From the NCBI GenBank assembly GCA_028693555.1, contig JAQUVD010000003.1, forward strand, positions 1 to 64,000: a stretch of 64,000 bases of DNA. Direction: 5' to 3'. Below are positions 7,388 through 16,347 of the stretch, piece by piece. The translations under genes and the position numbers were made by a program. Under the pieces are notes generated by a model that saw nothing but the letters and a program-made list of their open reading frames with translations, was not told where the DNA came from and ran no database searches. The DNA is from Hespellia sp. (lineage in GTDB: Bacteria; Bacillota; Clostridia; Lachnospirales; Lachnospiraceae). The number at the start of each line of letters is the position of its first letter. Position 1 is the first letter of the stretch.

Positions 7388-8629
7388 TTAATTACCGGAA
7401 AACAGATTCTTGATTCTCGTCAGCAGTCCATCTTTGAAACCACTCTCGTCAACTGTACTTGTTGTTACAACATCGCTGCCCAGCACACTGTCATCTGTGT
7501 CACTGATAATCCCATTACCGGAGCCTACGAAAAAGCTCTTTACAGAATCCCATGCCTTTGTCAGTCCGCCAACCTGTTCACTCAGATTATCTATTGTACT
7601 CTGAATCGAACTCAAATCATAATCATATTGCGACATCTTCTGGAGCAGGCTGATAATCTGCGATCTCTGATCATCCGTCAATGTTGCTCCGTGATTTGCA
7701 GCAATTTTATCTACTGCTGCGCCAATCTCATCTGCATCTGTCAGACCCTTGTCCAAAATCTCTGTCTTAGCTTCGTTTACGACTGCCGTCGCCTCTTCCT
7801 CACCAATTGCGTCAGACAGAGCACCTGTTAATACAATCTCTTCCGTTGCTGCCTGTTTCTTACCTTCATCAAGCGCCTCACCACTTGCCGATTCATATGC
7901 CTTCATAATTCCGGTAAGTGCTCCTGTTCCTGATACTTGGAATGGGCAGGCTGCTACAACATTACAGTTTTCTATCCCTGCTGTCGTAAGTGCACTGGCA
8001 ATCATCTGACTTGTAACAAAGTTCAGATTTGCCGTCTTAACCTTGATTCCGCCTGATGTTGTAAGCTCAATATAGGCGCAGCTAACTGTATTCGTTCCAA
8101 TCTGTTCTGCAGTCGCAATCCCTTCCATATATTTCACTTCATCAGCATGTGTCACTATGATGGTGCTGACATTCTCTGCCTTCACGCCAAAATATTCATA
8201 CATCGTTGTCTTCTGTGCGTCTGATAGCGCCTCTCCAAGTGTTACTACACGGCTGGTATCCGGATCATTCATGGTATTATCGGAAATAGTCTCTTTATCC
8301 CCTGTGCCTGCCGCCGTCGTAGTGTCTGTCGTACTATCTGTAGCAGTACCGGTCGTGTCTCCCGTTCCATTTCCACCTTCCGTGCCTTCACTCGTTGTAG
8401 AGCCATCTGCTGTTCCTGTTCCGTCGGTTGTTCCTGCACTGTCTGTCGTTCCTGTACTGTCTGTTGTCCCTGTACTGTCTGTCGTTCCTGTGCTATCTGT
8501 TGTTCCATCTTGCGCTGACTGCACTTCTGTTCCGTCACCTGCGACTGCGCTTGCATTTGCAGTGAAAGGCACACTTGTCGCAACTAAAACTGCCGCAAGC
8601 AAAAATGGTATTATGTTTTTCATCTTCAT
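7388..8629 (-). CDS. DUF1002 exported protein with Thr/Ser/Gly repeat linker
   Basis: A 413-residue protein. The start at 8629 follows GGGGAG and gives a classic signal peptide (KMKNIIPFLLAAVLVATSVPFTANA). A low-complexity linker of Gly-Thr-Thr-Asp-Ser-Thr units follows (about residues 40-110), then a DUF1002 domain from about residue 125, recognisable by VVTLGEALSDAQK, the Tyr-Met-Glu-Gly region and NVVAACPF. The C-terminal part contains a predicted helical bundle. DUF1002 proteins are widespread in Clostridia and their function is unknown. The protein is probably secreted, or held outside the membrane by its uncleaved signal. The coding of the repeats is slippage-prone (see the tandem repeat). 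Confidence 0.85.
   Translation of the reverse strand: MKMKNIIPFLLAAVLVATSVPFTANASAVAGDGTEVQSAQDGTTDSTGTTDSTGTTDSTGTTDSAGTTDGTGTADGSTTSEGTEGGNGTGDTTGTATDSTTDTTTAAGTGDKETISDNTMNDPDTSRVVTLGEALSDAQKTTMYEYFGVKAENVSTIIVTHADEVKYMEGIATAEQIGTNTVSCAYIELTTSGGIKVKTANLNFVTSQMIASALTTAGIENCNVVAACPFQVSGTGALTGIMKAYESASGEALDEGKKQAATEEIVLTGALSDAIGEEEATAVVNEAKTEILDKGLTDADEIGAAVDKIAANHGATLTDDQRSQIISLLQKMSQYDYDLSSIQSTIDNLSEQVGGLTKAWDSVKSFFVGSGNGIISDTDDSVLGSDVVTTSTVDESGFKDGLLTRIKNLFSGN
8413..8502. repeat. 18-bp tandem repeat inside the DUF1002 gene
   Basis: Five consecutive 18-base units, such as TTCCTGTACTGTCTGTCG, encode Gly-Thr-Thr-Asp-Ser-Thr hexapeptides. Because the unit is a multiple of three, gain or loss of units would change linker length without shifting the frame. 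Confidence 0.9.
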
Positions 8630-8717
8630 ATGATCATCTCCCCTTTTCATATTGAACATACTTTTCTTACCGTCTTAATATATCACACTCTTTTATTGAT
8701 GTAAAATTAAGCTTTTC

Positions 8718-9323
8718 TTAAATTTCCTCCCGCAAAAATGCAAATGGTTCATCATCCTGCAGATAATGCATCAGCATATAGGAACACATAATCGCTACAT
8801 TTTCTTCTTTCAAAATGCGCCGGATTTCCGCTTTGTCCGCGAGTACGATTTCAATTTCTTCGCTCTCTTCCTGATATTTCTGTGTCACCTCTCCGAAGGC
8901 ATATCCATAAATCGTTCCACACGCTTCATCTGACATGCCGACAGATGTGAAATAAGGCTTCGAATATGCCGCATCAACCGGAATTGGTTCTAAGGTCAGC
9001 CCCGTCTCTTCTTTCATCTCCCGGATTCCGGCTTCCATCATGTCTTCCCCTTCATCCACAAGTCCTGCCGGAAATTCATAGATATATCCGTTTAGCGGAT
9101 AGCGGTACTGGCGAATCAGAACAACCTTTCCCTCACAAATTGCGTAAATGATGATTCCATCCGGATTTACAATCCCACTTTTCAGTTTGAGGTCCTCCGT
9201 AGTCTTCGCCCTTGACGCAACCCAGTATTTTCCAGAACGCCCCGCTTTATTCTCGCGATCCAGCTCGTATATATTTAAAAACTTATTATCCGTCTGTTTT
9301 GTCACATTTTTGATGATTCCCAT
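8718..9323 (-). CDS. NUDIX hydrolase, ADP-ribose pyrophosphatase type
   Basis: A 201-residue NUDIX protein. The NUDIX box is complete (G-LVDEG-E...REMKEETGL, residues about 92-114), preceded by the YEFPAG turn typical of ADP-sugar pyrophosphatases. The start at 9323 follows AGGGG with good spacing. Family members split ADP-ribose and related nucleoside diphosphate sugars into two monophosphates in the cytoplasm. It is the downstream neighbour of a HAD phosphatase gene, which could act on the products, though a metabolic link is only suggested by position. Confidence 0.85.
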   Translation of the reverse strand: MGIIKNVTKQTDNKFLNIYELDRENKAGRSGKYWVASRAKTTEDLKLKSGIVNPDGIIIYAICEGKVVLIRQYRYPLNGYIYEFPAGLVDEGEDMMEAGIREMKEETGLTLEPIPVDAAYSKPYFTSVGMSDEACGTIYGYAFGEVTQKYQEESEEIEIVLADKAEIRRILKEENVAIMCSYMLMHYLQDDEPFAFLREEI

Positions 9324-9370
9324 AACATTTCCCCTCATCTTTCCGTCTTATTTTAATTGGCATAATATGT

Positions 9371-10252
9371 CTATCTACAACTCATTTCGCGCTGTGAAAG
9401 CAGACGATCAATCGCAAATGCCACACCATTATCTGCATTCGATTTCGTCACATATTTTGCAGTGTTCTTGATTTTCTCCATCGCATTTTCCATTGCAATG
9501 GTTGCGCCAAAGTCCATTGAAATCATGGAATAATCATTCAGACTGTCCCCCAGAACCATGACTTCTTCCATCTGATAACCGCGTTCTTCAATATACTGCT
9601 TGATAATCGGTCCCTTCTGCGCTTTTTCATCCGTCAGCTCGATATTCGTCACAAAAGAAGATGCTGACGCAATCCCCGAAATGCCTTCCAGTCTCTCATT
9701 TGCCGCAGCAATCTGTGAAGTATCTGCCGAGGAAATGAACACCTTATATACAGAAAGGTTTTTCTGAAACAGCTCATCCAGACTCTTAACACAATGAACC
9801 CGCTTCATTGCCACTTTGAATTCTTTATGCTCCTCTACCTTCTCGCCTTCTTTGATGTTCAGCCAGAGCTTCGCCTCTTCCTTCATATTTTGATATACTT
9901 CCTCTTCATTTCCGATCACGTAATCGGAACCTGTCACACAAAATCTGGTATGTACATTCAGACCTTTTAAGCGTTCTAAAATCATAGGAAAATCTTCCTG
10001 CCGCATCGGTATGCTCTGCAGGATCTCCCCTTTTTGATTCCGAAGCTCCGCTCCGCTCGCCACAATCCAGTCACAATCCAATTCGTAGCCATCAAATGTC
10101 CTCACTGCACCTAAATAATCTCTGCCTGTCGCGACCACAAAGCGAATGCCCGCCGCCTGTGCCCGCAAAATTGCCTCATATGTCTCCTGATTCAGCACAT
10201 GGTTCGTGCCCAAAAGCGTCCCATCCAAATCTGCCGCTATTACTTTAATCAT
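9371..10252 (-). CDS. Cof-type HAD phosphatase
   Basis: A 293-residue phosphatase of the Cof/YcsE branch of the HAD superfamily. Motif I is DLDGTLL at residue 8, motif II is the Thr in VVATGRDY, motif III a Lys in KAQKGPIIK, and motif IV GDSLNDYSM near 245. The cap between motifs II and III is of the C2 type. Such enzymes remove phosphate from sugar phosphates, FMN or pyridoxal phosphate; the substrate cannot be told from sequence. It begins one base before the stop of the VanX-like gene, so the two are probably translated together. Confidence 0.9.
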   Translation of the reverse strand: MIKVIAADLDGTLLGTNHVLNQETYEAILRAQAAGIRFVVATGRDYLGAVRTFDGYELDCDWIVASGAELRNQKGEILQSIPMRQEDFPMILERLKGLNVHTRFCVTGSDYVIGNEEEVYQNMKEEAKLWLNIKEGEKVEEHKEFKVAMKRVHCVKSLDELFQKNLSVYKVFISSADTSQIAAANERLEGISGIASASSFVTNIELTDEKAQKGPIIKQYIEERGYQMEEVMVLGDSLNDYSMISMDFGATIAMENAMEKIKNTAKYVTKSNADNGVAFAIDRLLSQREMSCR

Positions 10253-11044
10253 CTAAAAATAAACCTCCTTTGTTAAAATATCCACTGAAAATTCAAAATA
10301 CGTTTCCGGATATGGTTCGTCACTCAGTGTAAACTGCCACCACACTTTTCCAGAATGCTCAAAGCCACAATGCTTCATAATCATTTCCAAATAGTCACGA
10401 TTATCTTTTTGCACCGCTGAAATGTCTGCTGTATTCGTAAATGATACCGGATCAAAATAGTCAAACAGACTTCCCATATCCACTTCTTTTCCGTCCTCCA
10501 GGTTCACAAGAGTGACAGCAACCGTGCTTCCTCGTGAAAATGCGCTGTTCACAGAAAGGTATCCATCTCGAAAAATAGCCGCCTTATCCGCAAGGTTCGG
10601 ATAAAAATACTTCTGATTCAAAATATGATTCTCATCTTTTGACCAGCGGTACATCTCATCCACAGTCCCTTTCGGACAATATGCATTATACAATTTCAAA
10701 CAATATCCATTACGCATCAGTTTCTCATTTGCTTTATGAAGCGCATCCGCAGATTCTTTCGTCAAGATTGCAACCGGAGCATCAAAGCCTTCCATCTGCT
10801 TTCCCATAAAATTATAAGTCGTATCATATCGGATCTCCTGCTTAATATCCGGGTCCACATCAGAGAGCATTACAAAATCCGATGAATCCGCCACCGGATC
10901 TACGGACTTCACCCCCATACGAATGGGTGCTCGCTGAGATGACACCGTCCTCTTTTTTCCAAAATATAATGCCAATCCCAGCACCGTAGCAAGAATGCAT
11001 ACTCCCAGCAACGCAAACACAATTCTTTTCTTATCTTTTACCAT
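10253..11044 (-). CDS. VanX/DdpX-like membrane-anchored protein lacking catalytic residues
   Basis: A 263-residue protein with one N-terminal membrane segment (about residues 8-27) and an outside domain that follows the D-Ala-D-Ala dipeptidase (VanX, peptidase M15D) layout: DIRYDTTYNFMG, NAYCPKG, SAFSRGS, DMGSLFDYF and WWQFTL. In VanX these positions carry Arg71, the zinc ligands His116 and Asp123, the catalytic Glu181 and the ligand His184. Here I read Cys, Phe, Ala, Val and Gln instead. The fold is therefore likely kept while zinc binding and hydrolysis are lost, pointing to a binding or sensing role. It heads a short unit with the HAD phosphatase, downstream of a structured repeat element. 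Confidence 0.75.
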   Translation of the reverse strand: MVKDKKRIVFALLGVCILATVLGLALYFGKKRTVSSQRAPIRMGVKSVDPVADSSDFVMLSDVDPDIKQEIRYDTTYNFMGKQMEGFDAPVAILTKESADALHKANEKLMRNGYCLKLYNAYCPKGTVDEMYRWSKDENHILNQKYFYPNLADKAAIFRDGYLSVNSAFSRGSTVAVTLVNLEDGKEVDMGSLFDYFDPVSFTNTADISAVQKDNRDYLEMIMKHCGFEHSGKVWWQFTLSDEPYPETYFEFSVDILTKEVYF

Positions 11045-11116
11045 CGGTCATATCCCCTTTGCCATAATCGTATCCATTTTATCACAAAATAGGAGCAGTG
11101 ACTAGGTTCACGGGAA

Positions 11117-11423
11117 ATTCATGTTTGTCGTCTGTATGAAGACCATCCATGTGAGCATAGAATGATGCCGCCGCGGACGATCATGCAAGTCTAGAGTTAC
11201 TAAAGCAAAATAAGAGAGCGTGCTGGATCACCGTGATGAGGCGCGCAAAAATCTGATGATTCTTGCGCTTCGCATCACTGACACTTCATATCTGATATAC
11301 GAAGTGTCTATCCAGCATGCTTTCTTATTTTACTTAAGTAACTCTACAACTTCCGTGAAATGTCCGTGTCGACATCATTCTACGCTCACACGGATTCCTT
11401 CAAGACAGATGGCAAATATGAAT
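11117..11423 (-). repeat. Structured ~300-bp element, copy 1 (inverted)
   Basis: The first of three related elements, reading on the minus strand. It is an imperfect palindrome: the outer arm near 11401-11423 pairs with 11117-11139, a long stem P2 pairs 11373-11394 with 11146-11167 (22 bp with two G-T wobbles), and an AT-rich stem pairs around 11318-11340 with 11186-11215. The conserved core (11232-11279) is GTGATGCGAAG, AATCATCAGAT and GCCTCATCAC, where GTGATG pairs with CATCAC around an inner hairpin. It lies upstream of the VanX-like gene. No protein of it is credible. It may be a structured RNA or a palindromic mobile element. Confidence 0.8.
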
Positions 11424-11529
11424 GTTCAGGCTATGAAGACAAACCAAAACAAACTGGTTAGAGCGCAAAAAGCTTCTTCCTGCAACTATTCAATGCCTTC
11501 CAATCCCCGCCAGCAGCCCCGAACGGTCA

Positions 11530-11824
11530 TGTTTGTTGGCTGTCTTGAAGGAATCTGCGGGAGCGGGCAGCGCTGTGGCGGGGGCATTTCATGGAGGTTC
11601 TAGAACTGGTTGATAAAAAAGAAGCGTACCTAGTCGATGAACTATGCGCCTCAAGTGCATAGTTCAAGTGATGCGAAGAGTAAGAATCATCAGATTCTTG
11701 CTCGCCTCATCACGCTTCGGCTAGATACGCCTCTTTTTTATTTACCAGTTCTTAACCTTTATGAAGTCATCCGTCACAGCGCTGCCCGCTCCCGCAGAAG
11801 GACTTCAACCAGTCCGCCAAACAC
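11530..11824 (+). repeat. Structured ~300-bp element, copy 2
   Basis: The second copy, on the plus strand. P2 is a perfect 24-bp stem (11554-11577 with 11775-11798, TCTGCGGGAGCGGGCAGCGC...). The AT-rich stem pairs ATAAAAAAGAAGCGTA (11613-11628) with 11726-11741. A side hairpin (TGAACTATG ... CATAGTTCA) precedes the core at 11667-11713. Single-stranded words TGTCTTGAAG, GCATTTCATGGA and ACTTCAACCAG match the other copies although the stems have different sequences. It ends about 10 bases from the stop of the J-domain gene on the other strand. The 106 bases between copies 1 and 2 hold nothing I recognise. Confidence 0.85.
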
Positions 11825-11834
11825 AAGCATCCTC

Positions 11835-12512
11835 TTACATATACTGCGGACTTCCCCCACAGCACATTCCGCCGCCTCCGCAGCACATGCTGCAGACCAT
11901 CTGTGCAATGCAAAGCTTCAGACACACGCCATTTCCACTCATCGTTGGATAGCCGTAAGCACTCTGCTGGCTCTGATACCAGCCACCGCCGCCCTGGAGC
12001 TGTTGGAGCAGCATCTGGTACTGCATATTTCCTGGTTCCATAGATACTGCCTTCTGAGCATGGTCTAATGCAACCACATTATTTCCCGCACCGGAATTTG
12101 CCGATGCACTATAAAAGTACCAGAGTGCACTTCGATTCGACATGCCCTCTAATACATTCAATGCTTCTTGATAATGACCGCTTCTTATGTAGTTCGCTGC
12201 TGCCTGAAGGTGGATATCACCCTCACTCTGGCTCGACTGCTGCCGCTGCTGTCCTCCAAAGCCACCAAAACCACCGTATGCGCCATATGCACTGTTTCCA
12301 TTGGAACTGCCGTAATCCGTCCCGTATTCCTTTTCCTTCATGATCTGCTGATAAGCCTGCTGTACTTCCTTGAATTTCGCCTCCGCCTGATCTTTATGTG
12401 GATTATTAATATTTGCATCCGGATGATATTTACGGCTCATCGCACGGTATGCCTTTTTTATTTCCTCATCGGAAGCACCTCTGTCCACTCCCAATACTCT
12501 ATATGGATCCAT
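11835..12512 (-). CDS. J-domain protein with TPR-like region and Cys/Gly-rich tail
   Basis: A 225-residue protein. Residues 1-70 are a DnaJ J domain ([23 protein letters not shown], with the HPD tripeptide in YHPDAN). A Gly/Gln/Ser-rich linker follows, then a helical repeat region about residues 105-170 that looks like a TPR pair, and a tail with many Cys and Gly ([14 protein letters not shown]) that could bind metal. The start at 12512 follows AGGAGAAAG. It overlaps the DUF5685 gene by 14 bases. A J domain stimulates an Hsp70 (DnaK) partner; this is not canonical DnaJ, since the zinc-finger and C-terminal domains are absent. The client is unknown. Confidence 0.85.
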   Translation of the reverse strand: MDPYRVLGVDRGASDEEIKKAYRAMSRKYHPDANINNPHKDQAEAKFKEVQQAYQQIMKEKEYGTDYGSSNGNSAYGAYGGFGGFGGQQRQQSSQSEGDIHLQAAANYIRSGHYQEALNVLEGMSNRSALWYFYSASANSGAGNNVVALDHAQKAVSMEPGNMQYQMLLQQLQGGGGWYQSQQSAYGYPTMSGNGVCLKLCIAQMVCSMCCGGGGMCCGGSPQYM

Positions 12513-13356
12513 TCTTTCTCCTGTCCTTGTCCTTCTCACTTCGTTTTGCTCTTACGAGCTCGTATCTGCACCACACACCTGAGTATAAAATGTTGCGTAG
12601 GATATCAGTATACTCTATAATCGGAAGTTTTTCAAATTCCTTTGAACATTCCGCCATCATCATCGTCAAAATTCCACGACATTTCTCATCAAAATCAGGT
12701 AAACGCCACGTCGTAATAAATGGATTATAATTGTTCTTCTTAATGTCTTCTTCTATATCTTCATAAGCATCCATCAGGTAGATGAACTTTCCCAGGTAAA
12801 AGCCAATCTTGTACAGACTGTCCTTCCAGATGTCATCCTGATACATGAAAATCTGTCCCATGATTTCCCCGAAATAACCTGCCATCTTGTCGATATTCGT
12901 CTCGTTTTGCTGCTCGCTCTCGAAAATAAGATTCAGATTTTTTGCGATAATCTCTGCCTTCTTTTCATATTTCTTACGAACCTTTTCATTCTTCGACTCC
13001 AGCATCTTTGCAAATATCATCTTCGAAAACTTCTTCTCATCCTGCCAGTCATCCTTGCATTTGTAATAAGATAACAGGATATTCATATCGGCAACATACT
13101 CTGTATATTCATTCACAGACGTTGCATGCTTCTCAAATGGATGTGCGATACATCTCGCCTTCCCCTGCTGTGATTCCGGCTCATACAGACCGGTCAGCAG
13201 CATCAGCAGAAATGTCATGTCATAGGAGAGTGTCATCTGCCCGCGCTTGCCATACTTTTTCTTCAGAACGCTGCAGAGTCCGCAATAATAAGAATGATAC
13301 AAATCAAAATCCTTGAACTTCATCTCCGCTTTATTAATAATAATATAGCCAAACAT
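12499..13356 (-). CDS. DUF5685 family protein
   Basis: A 285-residue helical protein matching DUF5685 in outline: N-terminal [16 protein letters not shown], the [16 protein letters not shown] segment with two cysteines, a Cys-His pair ([11 protein letters not shown]), and [18 protein letters not shown], an acidic motif resembling the metal-binding helices of isoprenoid-synthase folds. The function is unknown. It lies between a zinc-ribbon membrane protein and a J-domain protein in a three-gene unit with overlaps, suggesting one complex. The Cys/His pattern makes metal binding plausible. Confidence 0.8.
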   Translation of the reverse strand: MFGYIIINKAEMKFKDFDLYHSYYCGLCSVLKKKYGKRGQMTLSYDMTFLLMLLTGLYEPESQQGKARCIAHPFEKHATSVNEYTEYVADMNILLSYYKCKDDWQDEKKFSKMIFAKMLESKNEKVRKKYEKKAEIIAKNLNLIFESEQQNETNIDKMAGYFGEIMGQIFMYQDDIWKDSLYKIGFYLGKFIYLMDAYEDIEEDIKKNNYNPFITTWRLPDFDEKCRGILTMMMAECSKEFEKLPIIEYTDILRNILYSGVWCRYELVRAKRSEKDKDRRKNGSI

Positions 13357-13371
13357 TTTGCTGCGCCTTTC

Positions 13372-13767
13372 CTAACTACGTTTCATAAATGTAGTTCCAC
13401 ACTTCGGGCAGCGAACTTCGATCTTGCCCTTACCTCTTGGAATCCGAATCTTCTGTTTACAGCTTGGACATGCATAGATATGGTAATTCTTTCCCTGTGC
13501 CAAACGGTTCTTCCATGCCGCAAACTTGCAGCGCAGCTTATACGTCTTATCCAGATAGAGCTGGTTCTCCTGCTGCCGCTTACCAATATTCTTAGAGAAC
13601 ATGCGGTAATAAGCATAGATTATAAGCACCCATCCAATCCAGTACACGATATTCGTCTTCGAAAACATTCCCACAATCAATGCGATAAATCCGATGGTTG
13701 TAACTACCTTAGAAAGGGAATCCACCCCATATCGACCCTGCATAAACCGAATTAATTTTTCTTTCAT
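13372..13767 (-). CDS. Small membrane protein with C-terminal zinc ribbon
   Basis: A 131-residue protein, first gene of the DUF5685/J-domain unit. Two membrane segments lie about residues 22-55 (VTTIGFIALIVGMF and VYWIGWVLIIYAYY), followed by a basic stretch and a zinc ribbon (CPSCKQKIRIPRG ... CPKCGTTF) at the C terminus. GAGG precedes the ATG. The likely arrangement is an inner-membrane anchor with the ribbon in the cytoplasm. I do not know a function. The arrangement resembles membrane-bound recruiting proteins and would place the J-domain partner at the membrane. Confidence 0.75.
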   Translation of the reverse strand: MKEKLIRFMQGRYGVDSLSKVVTTIGFIALIVGMFSKTNIVYWIGWVLIIYAYYRMFSKNIGKRQQENQLYLDKTYKLRCKFAAWKNRLAQGKNYHIYACPSCKQKIRIPRGKGKIEVRCPKCGTTFMKRS

Positions 13768-13917
13768 AACATACGCCTCATTTCATTCCATATTCCATTG
13801 AACATTTCATATTTTTGTCTTGCATAGAACCTATTCTCTGACTTTTGAGGCCATCTGTCAATTAAAATCTTATTAACAATCCTCTTTACCTTCTAAAATA
13901 AGTATAAACTGAACTTA

Positions 13918-13962
13918 AAAATGCCATTTCCACAAGGCTTCCCCTGTGAAAACGACATTTAC
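13918..13962 (-). terminator. Probable terminator of the Gld-type ABC operon
   Basis: On the minus strand TTTTCACAGG and CCTTGTGGAAA pair with a small bulge, extended by AATG/CATT, and are followed by TTTTT. It lies about 30 bases after the DUF4340 stop. The rest of 13768-13990 shows nothing else. Confidence 0.6.
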
Positions 13963-13990
13963 AATTTCAGTTGCAGATATTTTGTTACAT

Positions 13991-14926
13991 TTATTCTGCA
14001 GAATCTTCGGTGCCATCCGATACATTTAAAATATTGTTGCAGATTTCGGTCGTAACTGTGTAGACGATTTTGGAACCGTCCAGTTGCACATAACGATTTC
14101 CACTGCCATCTTCACTCCCCAGATATAAGATTACCGTCTGCTTGGCGTCATCCTTCGTATAAACAGCAGTTACCGTCGTGCGGCTCGCCTCATCCAGACC
14201 ATATTTCGACGCGTCCGCATCTGCCATATGATAATCAACCGGCGTATCAAGTGAAAGCGCACCCAGGCCTCCGGCTACCGCTGCAATATTTTCCGAGTCA
14301 TCATCATTATCTGACTCGTACTTTGTCTTGCCCCCGCCAGTCTTGATTTCCTCACTGACAAGATTTCCACTTGCAATATGCGGAAATTCATCGAGTGCTG
14401 CCATATCAGTCAGTGGTGTCTGCAGATCCGTAATTTTATCTGCCGCAATCGTATAAGCCGTGCTCTCGCCCGCCACCATCGCATAATAATCGTCTTCGGC
14501 TGCATTTCCGATATTCACGGTCGTCTCGCCGCCATCGCTGTCTGTCATCGTCACATAATACGTTGGCTCATCCAGGCCATATGCGGAAATGTCATCGCCG
14601 CCTTTCAGTTCTCGCTCTGCCTCAAGCTTGCTGTAGACACTCACGATATTCTCCACGGTCTCTGCGTTCAATGGAAATTCCTTGTCATCTGTAGAATACC
14701 ACTCGCCATCCTCATTTTTCTTGAATGACAGGGTATCCGTGCCACCCTGATACGTGATGGCCTCTACATCGGAAATGTCTGTCATATAAATGGTACTTGC
14801 TTTTGCTTCCTCGGACTCTTTTTCTTCCTTCTTATCTGCGTAGATCGTAATCCCGATATAACAGATCAAAAGAACTGCAAAGATCCCGATTAATGATAGT
14901 AGCTGTTTCTTTTTCTTCTCTGCCAT
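13991..14926 (-). CDS. DUF4340 protein of Gld-type ABC transporter
   Basis: A 311-residue membrane-anchored extracytoplasmic protein. One N-terminal membrane segment (about residues 8-27) follows a poly-lysine stretch; the rest is a DUF4340 region made of repeated strand units (SAYGLDEPTYYVTMT, DASKYGLDEASRTTVTAVY). The start at 14926 follows GGGGTGAG. In Bacteroidetes and Clostridia, DUF4340 genes accompany GldG and a GldF-type permease; the exported substrate is unknown. It is the last gene of a four-gene unit, 11 bases after the GldG stop. Confidence 0.85.
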   Translation of the reverse strand: MAEKKKKQLLSLIGIFAVLLICYIGITIYADKKEEKESEEAKASTIYMTDISDVEAITYQGGTDTLSFKKNEDGEWYSTDDKEFPLNAETVENIVSVYSKLEAERELKGGDDISAYGLDEPTYYVTMTDSDGGETTVNIGNAAEDDYYAMVAGESTAYTIAADKITDLQTPLTDMAALDEFPHIASGNLVSEEIKTGGGKTKYESDNDDDSENIAAVAGGLGALSLDTPVDYHMADADASKYGLDEASRTTVTAVYTKDDAKQTVILYLGSEDGSGNRYVQLDGSKIVYTVTTEICNNILNVSDGTEDSAE

Positions 14927-14937
14927 GCTGCTCACCC

Positions 14938-16335
14938 CTATGCTTTTCTTCTCTTGAACCATACTACAAATCCACCGATAAGAATGAGGATTGGGAGTCC
15001 AAAGATCAGGAATAAACTAATGATTCCACCATGCTGCATGGTATTTGTCTCTGTCGTAAGTGTCTTTGCTTCGATAGAAAGATTGGCAACATCATCAAAG
15101 TTATTGTTGACTGCATTCATAAAAAGGGTTACATTTTCCAATGTTGTAAATGCGTCTGTCACCTGCGAATCAATGAGGGATGCTGCTGAAATTGCAGTCA
15201 ATTGTGCCGTCTTATCATCCACACTCTCCGTTGCCACACCACCAAGCACATAAGTTCCTGCCGTCGTATTGTTCTCGTCCACCACTGCATACCCGGAACT
15301 GCTTGTTGTCATAAACGGAATCATCTGAATCGTATCTCTTACCGGATCTGCTTCCTGAAATCCTCTTGCATTCACCACCAGAGTTGTCTGAGAAGAAATT
15401 CCATTTGCAAGCTTACCAGATACATCCAGTGTCGGAATTATATAGTATGGATTGCCCTGATAACAGTTCTTTGTATCTGCAATGTAACCTTCCACCTGAT
15501 TAAATCCATAGTCTTTCAAAAGTGCGCTGAGATTTGGTGTTGCAGTACTTTCTGTGTCACCTAATACCATCATGACTTTCCCGCCTGCTGCCAGATAATC
15601 ACTCACTGCTGTCACTTCATTTTCTGAGAGATCATTCGTCGGTGCATAGAATAAAAGCAGGTCACAGTCATCCGGAATTGCCCCTTCCTGGAACAGATTT
15701 AATTCGGTCACTGTGTAGTTTGATTTTTCCATCATATCGGAAATCGTGGTAGAAAATGTAGCTTCTCCATTCCCGGTTACACGGTAAATGGTCTTTGTTA
15801 CATCGCTGGTTACGTAGTTGATTGCCCCGGTAAGCTGACCTTCTCCGTCAAAAGAGGTCGGCTCTGATGAGCCAGAATAATAAGACGCATAATCATCCGT
15901 CACTAAAATGTCTGAAAATGCAACGGTCGTCGTCTTATCCTTATCGGCACATCCGATTACAATCGTATCTGCATCTGCACTGTACTCGGTCAGCGCGGAT
16001 GGATGAAGCACCGGATCGATCCATTCTACGGAAATATCCTTCGAAAGTGCCGCATATTTACTGATAAAAGTCTGTATTCTTTCATCTGTGTCATCCTTAT
16101 TTGCGAGCACGGTAAATGTAATTTTATGATCTAAGGTATCAAGCAGATCCGTTGTCACACTGGAAATTTCATATAGGTTGTTGCTGCTGATATCGATATT
16201 TCTTATATTTTCCGGGAGCTGACCAACAATCAGATTGACGACGATAATAATCGCAATAACGATTGCTGTCATCCCTACGCTGTAGCTTCCGTGTCTTGAT
16301 TCACTTGTCTGAAATAATTTTTTTATTTTATTCAC
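14938..16335 (-). CDS. GldG-like ABC transporter auxiliary protein
   Basis: A 465-residue protein of the GldG/ABC_transp_aux family: a membrane segment at residues 22-42 (VGMTAIVIAIIIVVNLIVG), a large outside domain containing a Rossmann-like part (DCDLLLFYAPTNDLSENE, GGKVMMVLGD), and a C-terminal membrane segment (GIISLFLIFGLPILILIGGFVVWF) with a basic end. The usual length is 450-600. It is encoded between a GldF-type permease (12 bases away) and DUF4340 and is expected to form one membrane complex with them. Gliding is unlikely in this organism; in non-gliders the role is unresolved. Confidence 0.85.
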   Translation of the reverse strand: MNKIKKLFQTSESRHGSYSVGMTAIVIAIIIVVNLIVGQLPENIRNIDISSNNLYEISSVTTDLLDTLDHKITFTVLANKDDTDERIQTFISKYAALSKDISVEWIDPVLHPSALTEYSADADTIVIGCADKDKTTTVAFSDILVTDDYASYYSGSSEPTSFDGEGQLTGAINYVTSDVTKTIYRVTGNGEATFSTTISDMMEKSNYTVTELNLFQEGAIPDDCDLLLFYAPTNDLSENEVTAVSDYLAAGGKVMMVLGDTESTATPNLSALLKDYGFNQVEGYIADTKNCYQGNPYYIIPTLDVSGKLANGISSQTTLVVNARGFQEADPVRDTIQMIPFMTTSSSGYAVVDENNTTAGTYVLGGVATESVDDKTAQLTAISAASLIDSQVTDAFTTLENVTLFMNAVNNNFDDVANLSIEAKTLTTETNTMQHGGIISLFLIFGLPILILIGGFVVWFKRRKA

Positions 16336-16347
16336 GATAATCCCCTC

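Noticed and set aside
8157-8633. Long plus-strand frame opposite the DUF1002 repeats
   Set aside because: It is the reverse reading of the Gly-Thr-Thr-Asp-Ser-Thr repeats; it has no ribosome site or recognisable domain, while the minus-strand frame has a signal peptide and domain.
11220-12068. Plus-strand frames across the structured elements
   Set aside because: They run through paired stems, differ between copies and contain only low-complexity translation; the conserved feature is base pairing, not protein.
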